Positions 7,880 to 16,541 of a stretch of 45,029 nucleotides of DNA are shown piece by piece. The translations under genes and the position numbers were made by a program. Numbering within the stretch: the stretch's first letter is position 1; every line of letters begins with the position of its first letter. Origin of the DNA: Pseudomonadota bacterium (GTDB lineage Bacteria > Pseudomonadota > Alphaproteobacteria > Sphingomonadales > Sphingomonadaceae); the NCBI GenBank assembly GCA_023424095.1, contig JAFAEG010000111.1:1-45029 (forward strand). Reading direction: 5' to 3'. Under the pieces are notes generated by a model. That model ran no database searches, had not been told where the DNA came from, and saw only the letters and a list, made by a program, of their open reading frames with translations.

Positions 7880-8156
7880 AGCGCCGGCCAAGATGCGCCG
7901 GATGTCCTTCGGTGACGACGGGCGTGCTGACCTTCATCTACTCCGCATAGAACGTAAACTTGTCATAACTGATTGACATGTCCCTGTTTCAACCTATCCC
8001 GCCGGGTCAGCGGATGGGTTGGGCTAAAGAAGCTCTCAGCATAGGGTCTCCTTCCGAAGGCGGCCAGGATCCGCGGCTTACGTGAACCGACGTCTTGATG
8101 GAACAAGGCAAGGTCACTGGCGTGCCGGCCTGCAATGTAAGCGGGGAGAGACTGCA
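7880..8156 (+). promoter_or_regulatory. Intergenic region with a possible sigma-70 promoter for the beta-helix protein gene
   Basis: This 277-bp gap is less GC-rich than the genes around it. It contains TTGACA (7973-7978), then 16 bp, then TATCCC (7995-8000), a fair match to a housekeeping promoter. Transcription would give a leader of about 150 bases before the ATG at 8157. No clear terminator for the upstream aminotransferase gene was seen. Confidence 0.35.
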
Positions 8157-11100
8157 ATGACGACTGTAACGATCAATCCCGGTGACGGGCAGGGCGACGA
8201 CGCCGCCTATATCAACGCCATACTTGCTGATCCGAACGTCACGCATGTCATTCTTGGCGCGGGCACTTTTGAACTCAAATCCTCCCTGAACGTCCCCTCA
8301 AACACGAAGCTTTCGGGGCAGGGCCGCGAGGTCACCATCTTGCAGGCGCAGCAAGGTTTCATTCGCGACGAGTTCGAAAACGATGCCGTCGTCAATAGCG
8401 AATATGGGGCTGTCAATGTAAAGCTCAGCGACTTCACCGTCGATGCCAACAAATTGCGTCCGGATGACTATCGCCTGCTCGGGACCTTTATGCGCGAAGC
8501 CGAGGATTTCGAGATCACCGGCGTCGATGTGAAGAATGCGACGGGCTATGCTCACCATGCCTATGGCGCGAACAATGGCATTTATGAGGATTGTTACACC
8601 TACAATTCCAATGTCCATTTCGAACAGATGTTCAGCCATAACATTACGATAATTAACTCCCATGCCCGTGATGGCGATGGCGACATCCTGGCCGAATCGC
8701 ACTTCCACCCCCTCGTCGGGTCCACCAACATCACCTATATTGATTGCTCCTCGATCAGCGCGGCCAGCGGTGGCTGGAGCATCGTTCCGCTGTCGCGGGA
8801 AATATCGAACATCACTATCATCAATTGTTACGCAGAGGTTGTAACTTCTCCGGCTTTGGTGGGCTTCAGTACGCACCCGATTACCAACCTGCAAATCATC
8901 GGATCGACCTTTATCTCGCACGAAAATGTCGCCGCCAGGATGGGCAGTGTGTCGGGTACTGCCGAGAACTCCTACTTCCAGGGCGCGATTATCGGCATGA
9001 TGTTCGGAAGCGGTGGGAACGGTAGCCCCAACGCCTTCGTCGCGACGAACAGTACGGTTATCGGACTGGGCGATCCGCTCAACAACCAAGTGGGCTATGG
9101 TCTGGTCAACACCAATGGCTCCCTGATGTGGGACGGGGGCGTCATCGCCGCACACGGGCTTGTCGGTTATCCGTTCGGTTCCGCGGACATCACCGCGATC
9201 GGCGGTGCACGATTGATCTCTGGTTTTGATGCCATTTCCCTGTTCATCGAGGACACAGTTGTCATTTCTCCAGCGGCGCAAGCTGGCTTGCCGGCGGATG
9301 CGTTCGGAAGCTTCAATGGCGGCTCGTTGACGGCCAGCCTGCTTGGGCAGTTACAGGATGGCGATGTGCTTGGGCTGATGAGCCAGGGCAACGGTCCCGA
9401 CCAGATTGGCATCGCCGGTAGCCAGATCAGTTATGGCGGCGTCGTAATCGGTGTCATCAGTACCGGCGAGGGCTTGTTGCGAATAGATTTTGGCGCGGCA
9501 GCAACAGCCGCCGCGGTGCTCGCCGTTTCCAGGGCGATCACCTTCGCCAGCGAGTCGGACACGCCCGCGACCACCCTTCGGCTTCTTGACCTCGTCTTTA
9601 AAGACAGCGCGACCGAGGTGGGAAATCTGACGGTCGCGATCGGCGTCCAGCCGGTGAACGACGCGCCGAATATCGATCTGGACGGGGCGGGAGGGAGCCT
9701 GGTCGCGGCCTATACTGAACAGGCCGACGCCATCGCGATTGCGCCCGAAGCAGAAATCGCGGACCCTGATTCCCCGACTTTGGCGGGAGGGTCGCTGACC
9801 GTTTCGTTTAGCGGCGGTGGCGAACCTGCTGACAGTTTGACAATCCTCAACGCGGGCAACGGCCCCGGCCAGATCAGCGTTGTGGGTTCCGCAATCTTCT
9901 TCGAGGGCAGGTTGATCGGCACCGCTTCCGGCGGAGCGAACGGTGCGCCGTTGACTGTGGGGCTGCTTTCGGCCGCGATACCGGCTGCGGTGCAGGCCTT
10001 GGCCCGAAGCATTGCCTATAGCAACTCGTCCGACAAGCCAGCGCCGACCAAGTTGGTCGGGTTCGCGCTGAATGACGGGGACGGTGGGACGACGAGTGTA
10101 GAAGCGACGATCCAGGTAACCAGTGTCGACGATCCCGGCGTGGCGGTGGATGACGCTGCCCAGACAACCGAGAGCGCAGCGGTCAGGGTCGATGTTTTGG
10201 CCAATGATAGCGATCCCGACAGCACGCCGGCGATTGCTCGGATAGACGGCACAAACGTAGCGGCAGGCGAGACGGTCACGATCCAGTCGGGAGCGTTTGT
10301 CACGCTCAACGCAGACGGGACACTGCTTTATGACCCGAAGGGCAGCTTCGACCATCTGGGTGCAGGCATCTTAGGACAGGACAGCTTCACCTACAGCCTG
10401 GTCGGCGGCGGCACCGCGACGGTCAACGTCACGCTCGAGGGTAGCAACAGGGCACCGGTAGTCGATCTGAATGGCGGGTTGGCAGGGACCGGAATGATTC
10501 TGAACTACCGTGAGGGCCAAGGCGTCGCCCTACTCGCTCCCGGCGCGGCGGTCAGCGACATTGACAATCCCGTGCTGAATGGCGGCACTCTGACGGTTGC
10601 GCTCACGGCCGGCGGCACGTCGTCCGACCGGTTGGTGCTGATCGATCAGGGCAGCGGTCCGTTCCAGGTCGGCGTAATCGGCGGCAATGTCACTTGGGCC
10701 GGCCAGGTCGTCGGGACGAGCACCGGCGGGGAGAACGGCGAGCCTTTGGTGATTACCTTCAACGGGTTGGCGACGACCTATGTCGTAACGATGGTGACGC
10801 GCCGTGTCGCATTCGAGAATGTTTCCCAAGATCCGTCGCCGGTGCCACGCACCGTGAGCTTCACGCTGACGGACGGAGAGGGAGGCATCAGCGTCCCGGC
10901 CGTTTCAAGGGTTCCAGTCGCCGTCGTGAATAATCCGGGAGTGGCGGCAGACGATGTCGCCCAATCGACTGCAGGCGGAACGGTCACGATTGATGTGCTG
11001 GCGAACGACTTCGATCCGGACAGCGCGCTGGCTATCGCGGGGATCGACGGCGCAATCGTGACGGCAGGCCAGACGGTCTTGGTCGCGTCGGGAGCGCGAG

Positions 11101-12095
11101 TCACACTCAACGCTGACGGAACGTTACGCTATGATCCGAACGGCAAGTTCGATCATCTGAACGGGGGAGCGACCGGGCAGGACAGCTTCACCTACAGTCT
11201 TGCGGGTGGCAACACTGCAACGGTCAACATCACTCTGACCGGCAATAGTACTCCCCCGGTGATCGATCTAAACGGTGGGCTGGCAGGGACCGGAATGACC
11301 CTCAACTATCGGGAGGGCCAAGGCGTCGCCGCGCTCGCACCCGGCGCTTCGGTCAGCGACGTGGACAGTCCGGTGCTGAATGGCGGCACGCTGACCGTGG
11401 CCTTCATCGTGGGTGGCACAGCTTCTGATCGCCTCACGCTGATCGATCAGGGCAGCGGGCCTTTCCAGGTCGGCTTGAGTGGCGGCAACGTCACCTGGGC
11501 CGGCCAGGTGGTCGGGACGATCGCCGGCGGCGAGAATGGCGAGCCTTTGGTGATCACCTTCAACGCGCTGGCGACGAGCTACATTGCAACGATGGTGGCC
11601 CGGCGGGTCGCCTTCGAGAATGTGTCTGACGACCCGTCGACGACTCCCCGCACGGTGAGTTTCACGCTGACGGATGGCGAAGGCGGCGTCAGCAGCCCGG
11701 CCATCTCGACCGTAAACGTCGCCGCGGTGGCGAATTCGGGAATGGCGATGAAAGGCGCGGCGAGTATTGGCGGGGTGGAACAGGGCAAGAATGCCGATCC
11801 CGCCAGCTTCTCCGATGACCCGTCGTCGAGTGTCGGCGAAGGTCTCGATCTGCTGGGCGCGGGTATCTTGACCCTGTATCTCGGCGACTTTTCACCAATT
11901 CCCGCGCATGGTCGAGACGAGCCTGATAGCTTGAGTTTGGCGGCTTCGGCAGGAGACGGTATCGACCTCCTCATCGGCGGTGGCTGGCTGGCTAGCAACG
12001 CGGCCTCGCATTTCGTCTCTACTCTGCTCCCCTTGTCGCACGATCCGCTCGACACAGCGTACGTGTCAATGGGAACGACGGATTTGTCGGTGTAG
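8157..12095 (+). CDS. Large probably secreted protein: right-handed beta-helix plus tandem cadherin/Ig-like repeats
   Basis: The 1312-residue product has two parts. Residues 1 to about 380 look like a parallel beta-helix of the pectate-lyase/AlgE-epimerase fold. Typical entry strings are GDDAAYINAIL, VILGAGTFEL and NTKLSGQG, followed by many NITIIN-like rungs. Residues about 390-1195 are repeats of two kinds: modules with QGNGPDQIGIAGS or QGSGPFQVG and a following LTDGEGG, and modules with VDVLANDSDPDS typical of large type I-secreted adhesins. The last 120 residues are Ser/Gly/Asp/Leu-rich and include DGIDLLIGGGW. There is no Sec signal at the N-terminus, so type I export by a C-terminal signal is inferred. 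The alginate-epimerase DPHE motif is absent. GGGGAGAG precedes the ATG at 8157. The setting suggests a polysaccharide lyase, epimerase or capsule-anchoring protein. Confidence 0.85.
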   Translation: MTTVTINPGDGQGDDAAYINAILADPNVTHVILGAGTFELKSSLNVPSNTKLSGQGREVTILQAQQGFIRDEFENDAVVNSEYGAVNVKLSDFTVDANKLRPDDYRLLGTFMREAEDFEITGVDVKNATGYAHHAYGANNGIYEDCYTYNSNVHFEQMFSHNITIINSHARDGDGDILAESHFHPLVGSTNITYIDCSSISAASGGWSIVPLSREISNITIINCYAEVVTSPALVGFSTHPITNLQIIGSTFISHENVAARMGSVSGTAENSYFQGAIIGMMFGSGGNGSPNAFVATNSTVIGLGDPLNNQVGYGLVNTNGSLMWDGGVIAAHGLVGYPFGSADITAIGGARLISGFDAISLFIEDTVVISPAAQAGLPADAFGSFNGGSLTASLLGQLQDGDVLGLMSQGNGPDQIGIAGSQISYGGVVIGVISTGEGLLRIDFGAAATAAAVLAVSRAITFASESDTPATTLRLLDLVFKDSATEVGNLTVAIGVQPVNDAPNIDLDGAGGSLVAAYTEQADAIAIAPEAEIADPDSPTLAGGSLTVSFSGGGEPADSLTILNAGNGPGQISVVGSAIFFEGRLIGTASGGANGAPLTVGLLSAAIPAAVQALARSIAYSNSSDKPAPTKLVGFALNDGDGGTTSVEATIQVTSVDDPGVAVDDAAQTTESAAVRVDVLANDSDPDSTPAIARIDGTNVAAGETVTIQSGAFVTLNADGTLLYDPKGSFDHLGAGILGQDSFTYSLVGGGTATVNVTLEGSNRAPVVDLNGGLAGTGMILNYREGQGVALLAPGAAVSDIDNPVLNGGTLTVALTAGGTSSDRLVLIDQGSGPFQVGVIGGNVTWAGQVVGTSTGGENGEPLVITFNGLATTYVVTMVTRRVAFENVSQDPSPVPRTVSFTLTDGEGGISVPAVSRVPVAVVNNPGVAADDVAQSTAGGTVTIDVLANDFDPDSALAIAGIDGAIVTAGQTVLVASGARVTLNADGTLRYDPNGKFDHLNGGATGQDSFTYSLAGGNTATVNITLTGNSTPPVIDLNGGLAGTGMTLNYREGQGVAALAPGASVSDVDSPVLNGGTLTVAFIVGGTASDRLTLIDQGSGPFQVGLSGGNVTWAGQVVGTIAGGENGEPLVITFNALATSYIATMVARRVAFENVSDDPSTTPRTVSFTLTDGEGGVSSPAISTVNVAAVANSGMAMKGAASIGGVEQGKNADPASFSDDPSSSVGEGLDLLGAGILTLYLGDFSPIPAHGRDEPDSLSLAASAGDGIDLLIGGGWLASNAASHFVSTLLPLSHDPLDTAYVSMGTTDLSV
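10128..11729 (+). repeat. Two 801-bp tandem repeats inside the beta-helix protein gene
   Basis: Equivalent positions recur exactly 801 bp (267 codons) apart. The string GGCAGGGACCGGAATGA starts at 10481 and 11282, TTCACGCTGACGGA at 10860 and 11661, and the start of the VLAND module at about 10128 and 10929. Each unit encodes one VLAND-type module followed by one NGGLAGTGM...LNYREGQG module. More diverged single modules precede them (about 9300-10127). The high identity of the two units points to a recent duplication, and such repeats commonly vary in number between strains. Confidence 0.8.
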
Positions 12096-12109
12096 GGCTC
12101 TGCCTCCTC

Positions 12110-12125
12110 CAAGTCTTGAGACTTG
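12110..12125 (+). terminator. Short palindrome after the beta-helix protein gene
   Basis: CAAGTCT (12110-12116) and AGACTTG (12119-12125) form a 7-bp inverted repeat with a 2-base centre, 15 bp after the stop. The loop is tight and no T tract follows, so this is a weak terminator candidate or a protein-binding dyad. Confidence 0.25.
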
Positions 12126-12331
12126 CCGCGACGTCCAAGGCGATCAACTTGGTCGTGCCGACTTTGCTGCTGGCATTGGCGCTCATCGCGGGAGTCCTCA
12201 CTACCGCGGCCGGCTTATCATGTCATGCTGATCGAGCGACCAGTGATCACCTACCTTCGCAGCGGCCGCAGGGTTGGATTGCTGTTCCAACAAGCAGCCC
12301 TTTGCCGGAATGGACGTGGTGCGAAGTCTAG
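12116..12331 (+). CDS. Doubtful 71-residue ORF with one hydrophobic segment
   Basis: A TTG-initiated frame encodes a basic start, then a strongly hydrophobic segment (INLVVPTLLLALALIAGVL), then a polar tail. No convincing ribosome-binding site precedes it and the start lies inside a palindrome. Its 3' end overlaps the stop of the leftward SDR gene by four bases. It is not recognised and may be chance coding in the 232-bp gap. I record it because the membrane-like segment is unusually clean. Confidence 0.15.
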   Translation: MRLAATSKAINLVVPTLLLALALIAGVLTTAAGLSCHADRATSDHLPSQRPQGWIAVPTSSPLPEWTWCEV

Positions 12332-13194
12332 ATCAGTTGCCGGACCCCCTCGCGGAAGCTGAAAGTCGGTGACGAAAGGAGCGCCGACATGATCTCGATG
12401 TTGGCCAGTAGCGACGGCGTTTGCGCCGCTTCGTCATGCTCGAACGTTGCCTCGCGGCCCACGAGGTCGCCGATCGTTTCACAAGCTTCCTGCAGCGACA
12501 GGGCTTGGGGGCCCGCCACATTTATCGCGGCGCTGGCATCGAGCGTGAGCGCCGCCGCGGTCGCTCGGGCCGCATCGTCGACTTGGACCGGATTGAAGCG
12601 TAGCCCGCCCGCACCCTGCAGCTTGACGGCTCGGCCTTCCCGTACGCTGGCCACCAGTCGAGGGATCAACATATCCACCTTCTGCCCGCGCCCGTAGATG
12701 AAAAAGTAGCGCAACAAAGCGACGGTGAGTTCGCTACGAAAGGGACTGATCAGCTGCTCGGCCGCCTGCTTGCTGGCCGGATAGAAGCCGCTGCCGCCGA
12801 GCGGCGAATCCTCGGACAGTGGCGCTTGCGAAGGTGCGTAGACGCTGCCGGTCGAGGCATAGACGAAGTGGCTCGCGCCGCCCCGCAGCGCATGATCGAG
12901 CAGCGCCAGCGGTTGCGCCACATTGACCTTGTGCATGTCCCCCGCACCCTCGGGAAAGCTGCGGAATTGCGGAGACTGGGCGAGATAGACGACGCCATCC
13001 AGATGCTCTGGATAGAGGCTCCCGGCGAACGGGGCGCTCAGGTCGGCGGCGATACCGCGGACGCCCGCCGGCCACGCCTCCGTGCCGCTGCGGCTGACGG
13101 CGAACACTTCGTCGCCCTCGCTCGCGAGCAAAGCGACCAGCCGACGGCCGAGCAGGCCCGTCGCGCCCGTCACCACGATGCGCCGACCGCTCAT
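12328..13194 (-). CDS. NAD-dependent sugar epimerase/dehydratase (SDR family)
   Basis: The 288-residue protein has the extended-SDR layout. The Rossmann motif GATGLLG is near residues 9-15, the serine-containing strand reads VYASTGSVYAPSQ, and the catalytic Tyr/Lys pair is in YPASK. The later motif NPVQVDDAARA corresponds to the substrate-domain region. The ATG at 13194 is chosen because the protein begins directly with the Rossmann strand and GGGGGA lies just upstream. The substrate is not predictable by eye; at this length it could be a 4-reductase or 4-epimerase of a nucleotide sugar. It is divergent from the acyltransferase gene and convergent with the beta-helix gene. Confidence 0.85.
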   Translation of the reverse strand: MSGRRIVVTGATGLLGRRLVALLASEGDEVFAVSRSGTEAWPAGVRGIAADLSAPFAGSLYPEHLDGVVYLAQSPQFRSFPEGAGDMHKVNVAQPLALLDHALRGGASHFVYASTGSVYAPSQAPLSEDSPLGGSGFYPASKQAAEQLISPFRSELTVALLRYFFIYGRGQKVDMLIPRLVASVREGRAVKLQGAGGLRFNPVQVDDAARATAAALTLDASAAINVAGPQALSLQEACETIGDLVGREATFEHDEAAQTPSLLANIEIMSALLSSPTFSFREGVRQLI

Positions 13195-13376
13195 CTTCCC
13201 CCGACCATGGTTTGGTTGCACGAGCCGGGCGATAGAATGCCCGGGTGTGGCGGGCAAGGACCGGGTGGCCACCGGTGCAAGAATGGCTGGCACATCCTGC
13301 GCCGCTATGGATAAAGGATCGCGACCAGGCGCCACCAAGCCTTCCTCCGCCCACCCTCCGGACAGAAACGCCGACC

Positions 13377-13946
13377 ATGGATCCGAGACCGACCGAGACG
13401 CCCGTGTCTGGCGATTCACCCGCCCCGAAGAAAAGGCGCCTGCGGGCCAGGTTCGCTTATCTCGCCTACCTGCTGATCCTTCGCGCCGAACTTCCGTTCT
13501 TCATGCCGATCCGGCGCAAGCTCGTGAATGTCATGCTGGGCCGGCGCCATATCGGGCTGATGGTCTATCCGGATGTGTACATCTCCGACTATCGGAACAT
13601 CGTGCTCGGCGACCATGTGTCGATCAATCGGGGGTCGCATCTGTCGGGAGCCGGCGGAATAACGATCGGCAACAAGGTCGCGATCGGTCATGCGACCACG
13701 ATCCTGAGTTCCGAGCACGGCTTCAAGGACCCGTCGATCCCGATTTGCGATCAGCCGCTCACATTGTCGCCGGTCGAAATCGGGGACGATGTCTGGCTCG
13801 GCGCTCGTGTCTGCATTCTCGCCGGAGTGAAAATCTCGAACGGCACGGTGGTCGCGGCTGGGGCCGTGGTGACGAAGTCAACGGCCGGCGAGGGATCCAT
13901 CATCGGTGGCGTCCCGGCACGACTGCTCAAGCATCGGAGCGAATGA
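13377..13946 (+). CDS. Hexapeptide-repeat acyltransferase (LbH/CatB-WbbJ type)
   Basis: The 189-residue product has the left-handed beta-helix pattern of sugar O-acetyltransferases, with repeats such as YISDYRNIVLGDHVSINRGS and IGNKVAIGHATTI. The C-terminal block IGDDVWLGARVCILAGVKI runs into a VVAAGAVVTKS-type ending. The likely catalytic His is in SEHGF, about residue 105. Such enzymes acetylate polysaccharide sugars from acetyl-CoA. The ATG at 13377 is the best start, although its ribosome-binding site is weak. The gene is convergent with the flippase gene, and the two coding regions overlap by 20 bp at their 3' ends. Confidence 0.88.
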   Translation: MDPRPTETPVSGDSPAPKKRRLRARFAYLAYLLILRAELPFFMPIRRKLVNVMLGRRHIGLMVYPDVYISDYRNIVLGDHVSINRGSHLSGAGGITIGNKVAIGHATTILSSEHGFKDPSIPICDQPLTLSPVEIGDDVWLGARVCILAGVKISNGTVVAAGAVVTKSTAGEGSIIGGVPARLLKHRSE

Positions 13947-15216
13947 CCGGCACACCGCTGGACGAGGCGGGGCTTCCCGAGGGCGCTGCACTGGCCCTCA
14001 CCCGGAGGGTGAGGATGATCACGAAGACAAGATAGACCAGCCCCAGATTGACCGACAGGATGGCCAGCGTCGGCAGGAAATCGAGGGCAAGGAAGTAGCT
14101 GAGCGCAAAGGCGAGCAGCTGGCCGCAGATCGTGGCGATGTTCAGGAAGAGCAGCCAGTGCACTTTCTTCAGCACGAAGACCGACGTGGCCAGCGCCATG
14201 GAAAGGCTCATCAGGCCGATCATCGGGCTGATCCAGACCAAGGCCTGTCCGGTCTCCGCCCATTCCGCGCCGAGATAGAGATGCGCCAGGGGCGGCGCGA
14301 ACAGGCAGATGGCAAGCACGACGAAGGCGGAGATCGCGCCCGAACTGATCATGTTGAAGCGATATTCGGGCCAAAAGGTCCCGCGCTCCTGATAGGCCTT
14401 GGCGGCCCTTTGAAAAAACACCTGCCCAAGCGCTTCGGTGAAGACCTGCATCGGCAGGATCGCGAGGCGGGCGGCGATGGCATAGATTCCGGCCCTGCCT
14501 GTTCCGAACAGCAAGGCGACGAGCGGCGGGGTCAGATTGACGGACAGGGATCCGATCATCGCGCTCGGCACATCGATGGCGATCTGGCGTCGATAGCGCT
14601 TGAGCAAGGCCAGCATCCCGCGGCGCGAGGGCGGCTGCCAGACATGCGCCCGCGACACGTTCCATGCCAGCACGGCGCCCTGCATGCCAAAGCCGACGCA
14701 ATAGCCAAGGATCAGTCCCATGGCGTCCTGCCACAGCAAGCCCAGCGCCAGCTGCGCCGCCACCGCGCAGGTCGTCCGGATGACCACGCCGCTCGCGGTC
14801 GCCCGGTACTGCTCCAGGCGCAGCAGGAGCATGGTGGAGGCCGCGCAGAAGCCGGTTAGAAAGACCGCCAGTCCGATCAGCAAGGAAATGCCGGCCGGCC
14901 AGCTCTCGCTGGTCAGAAAGCTGGCGACGAACGCGAAGAGGCAGGCCAGCAGGCCACTGATCGCGCTCGCGAAGACGGCCAGCTGGTAAGCGGAGACGAA
15001 AGTGCGCTTGCCGACGTTTGGGATCGTCAGCTCCAGCCGCCAGCAGGAAATAATCCCCGGGACCGCGGTGACGGTCACGAAAATGGCGAAGATGCCGAAT
15101 TCGGGAGGCGCGTAGGTGCGCGCGATCAACGGATAGGAAAGCAGGTTCACCGCCTGAGCGACGATCGTGCCGAGCATCACGATCGAGACGTGGCGCGCAT
15201 ATTTTCGCTTATCCAT
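13927..15216 (-). CDS. Polysaccharide repeat-unit flippase (Wzx-like, MATE/MOP superfamily)
   Basis: The 429-residue protein is almost entirely hydrophobic, with about 12 predicted membrane helices and short basic loops. The N-terminal stretch GTIVAQAVNLLSYPLIARTY followed by GIFAIF is typical of Wzx-type oligosaccharide translocases, which move undecaprenyl-linked repeat units across the inner membrane. The ATG at 15216 is chosen over an upstream in-frame start because the product then begins MDKRKYARHVS just before the first helix. It is the last gene of the long leftward run, 50 bp after the GT4 stop. Its end overlaps the convergent acyltransferase gene. Confidence 0.88.
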   Translation of the reverse strand: MDKRKYARHVSIVMLGTIVAQAVNLLSYPLIARTYAPPEFGIFAIFVTVTAVPGIISCWRLELTIPNVGKRTFVSAYQLAVFASAISGLLACLFAFVASFLTSESWPAGISLLIGLAVFLTGFCAASTMLLLRLEQYRATASGVVIRTTCAVAAQLALGLLWQDAMGLILGYCVGFGMQGAVLAWNVSRAHVWQPPSRRGMLALLKRYRRQIAIDVPSAMIGSLSVNLTPPLVALLFGTGRAGIYAIAARLAILPMQVFTEALGQVFFQRAAKAYQERGTFWPEYRFNMISSGAISAFVVLAICLFAPPLAHLYLGAEWAETGQALVWISPMIGLMSLSMALATSVFVLKKVHWLLFLNIATICGQLLAFALSYFLALDFLPTLAILSVNLGLVYLVFVIILTLRVRASAAPSGSPASSSGVPVIRSDA

Positions 15217-15266
15217 GCCCCGCCTGACTCGCTGTCCCGGCTGCCGTTTGACCACAGGAAAGCGGT

Positions 15267-16541
15267 CTAGCGCCAGTGCCCGGCCAGGACCTGCGCGTAG
15301 ATCTGGCGCTGTGCCTCATCGACCGCGTCCGGATCCATCATCGCAAGCGTCGCCCGGCGCACATTGTCACCCAGGCGGCGGGCACGGGCCGGATCGGCCA
15401 GGAGGCGGTCAACCGCGTCGGTGAGAGCGTCGATGTCGCGCGCCGGGACAAGCTCGCCGGTCTCGCCGCTGACGATGAGTTCGCCATGCCAATCGAGATC
15501 GTAGGCCGCGATCGGCGCGCCGCCGAGCGCCGCCTCGGCGAGCGCTCGGCCTTTCAGCGGCGACACCACGACCGCCGCCTCGGGAACCACGCGGGCCATC
15601 CACTGCTGATCGCGATTGCCGCCGAAGACGATCCGGTCGCCGACGCCCAATTCCCCGGCGCGCTGCTCCAGTTCCGGACGCTGCGGCCCATCGCCGAGAA
15701 ACAGCAATTTGGCGCGCGGCTGACGATCCTTCAGCTTGCCCATCATCTCGACGAGGTGGTGGACGAGCTTCAGCGGCGTCAGCCGCGAAACGCACAGGAT
15801 CATCCGGTCTTCCGCCGCGATGCCGAGCGCGCGCAATTCGTCGATAGGCGGATCACGCTCCGCCGGGTCGGCGAAATGACAGCGGTCGAGGAGGTTGCCG
15901 AGCCGGAAAATGGCGGTGCGCTCGGGCGGCACATTGTTCGCCAGGACGAAACGCCGATTGTCCTCGTTCTGCACCATCACCATGTCGGCGCTGCGCAGCA
16001 CGAAGCGCTCGACCAGTTGCTCGACCCAGATTTTCCGGAACAGGCGCGGCATGACCGGCGTGCCCGAGCTTCGCCGCATCTCGGCCGGATTGCCCCAGAC
16101 GCCGATCATCAGCGGACGGCGGCTCAGCCGGGCGATCAGATAGGCCATCAGCCCGCAATACCAGGCCTCTTCGGAGCGGATGATATCGACCCGCTCCTGC
16201 CGCACGATCCTGAGCGCGCGGCGAACGATGCCCGCCTGCGCGATGAGGAAGTTCAGCGGCGCGAGGAGGCGCGGCCAGCGGTAACGCCCGATCTTCCCGT
16301 CGATGAAGGTGTGACGCGGCGCCAGGCTGTGCGTTTCGGGCGCGCCGACGCGGGCCAGGGGATCGCTCTCTACGAGACCGGCGAGGGGGTGGATCGTCCA
16401 GACGTGATCGAAAAAGCCATCGAGGTCGCGGCCGGTGACGGTCGCGGCATTGCCCCGCTCCATCATCATCCGATGCGTATAGGCCGGGTCGAGAATCAGC
16501 ATCCGCGGCCGCGGCGGCGCCGGTGACTTCGTCTCGCTCAC
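15267..16541 (-). CDS. Glycosyltransferase family 4 (GT-B fold)
   Basis: The 424-residue protein has the two-domain GT-B layout. The C-terminal donor-binding half shows ILCVSRLTPLKLVHHLVEMM, LLFLGDGPQRPELE, and the family-4 E-x7-E region in KGRALAEAALGGAPIAAYD. The N-terminal acceptor half has a metal-free Rossmann start, MLILDPAYTHRMM. It starts with GTG overlapping the asnB stop (GTGA), so the two are coupled. It would add a sugar to the lipid-linked repeat at the cytoplasmic face; donor and acceptor are unknown. Confidence 0.88.
   Translation of the reverse strand: MSETKSPAPPRPRMLILDPAYTHRMMMERGNAATVTGRDLDGFFDHVWTIHPLAGLVESDPLARVGAPETHSLAPRHTFIDGKIGRYRWPRLLAPLNFLIAQAGIVRRALRIVRQERVDIIRSEEAWYCGLMAYLIARLSRRPLMIGVWGNPAEMRRSSGTPVMPRLFRKIWVEQLVERFVLRSADMVMVQNEDNRRFVLANNVPPERTAIFRLGNLLDRCHFADPAERDPPIDELRALGIAAEDRMILCVSRLTPLKLVHHLVEMMGKLKDRQPRAKLLFLGDGPQRPELEQRAGELGVGDRIVFGGNRDQQWMARVVPEAAVVVSPLKGRALAEAALGGAPIAAYDLDWHGELIVSGETGELVPARDIDALTDAVDRLLADPARARRLGDNVRRATLAMMDPDAVDEAQRQIYAQVLAGHWR

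Noticed and set aside
12123..12362. A 79-codon rightward frame in the gap after the beta-helix protein gene
   Set aside because: It is Arg/Ser-rich, has no ribosome-binding site and overlaps the SDR gene end in an improbable frame.
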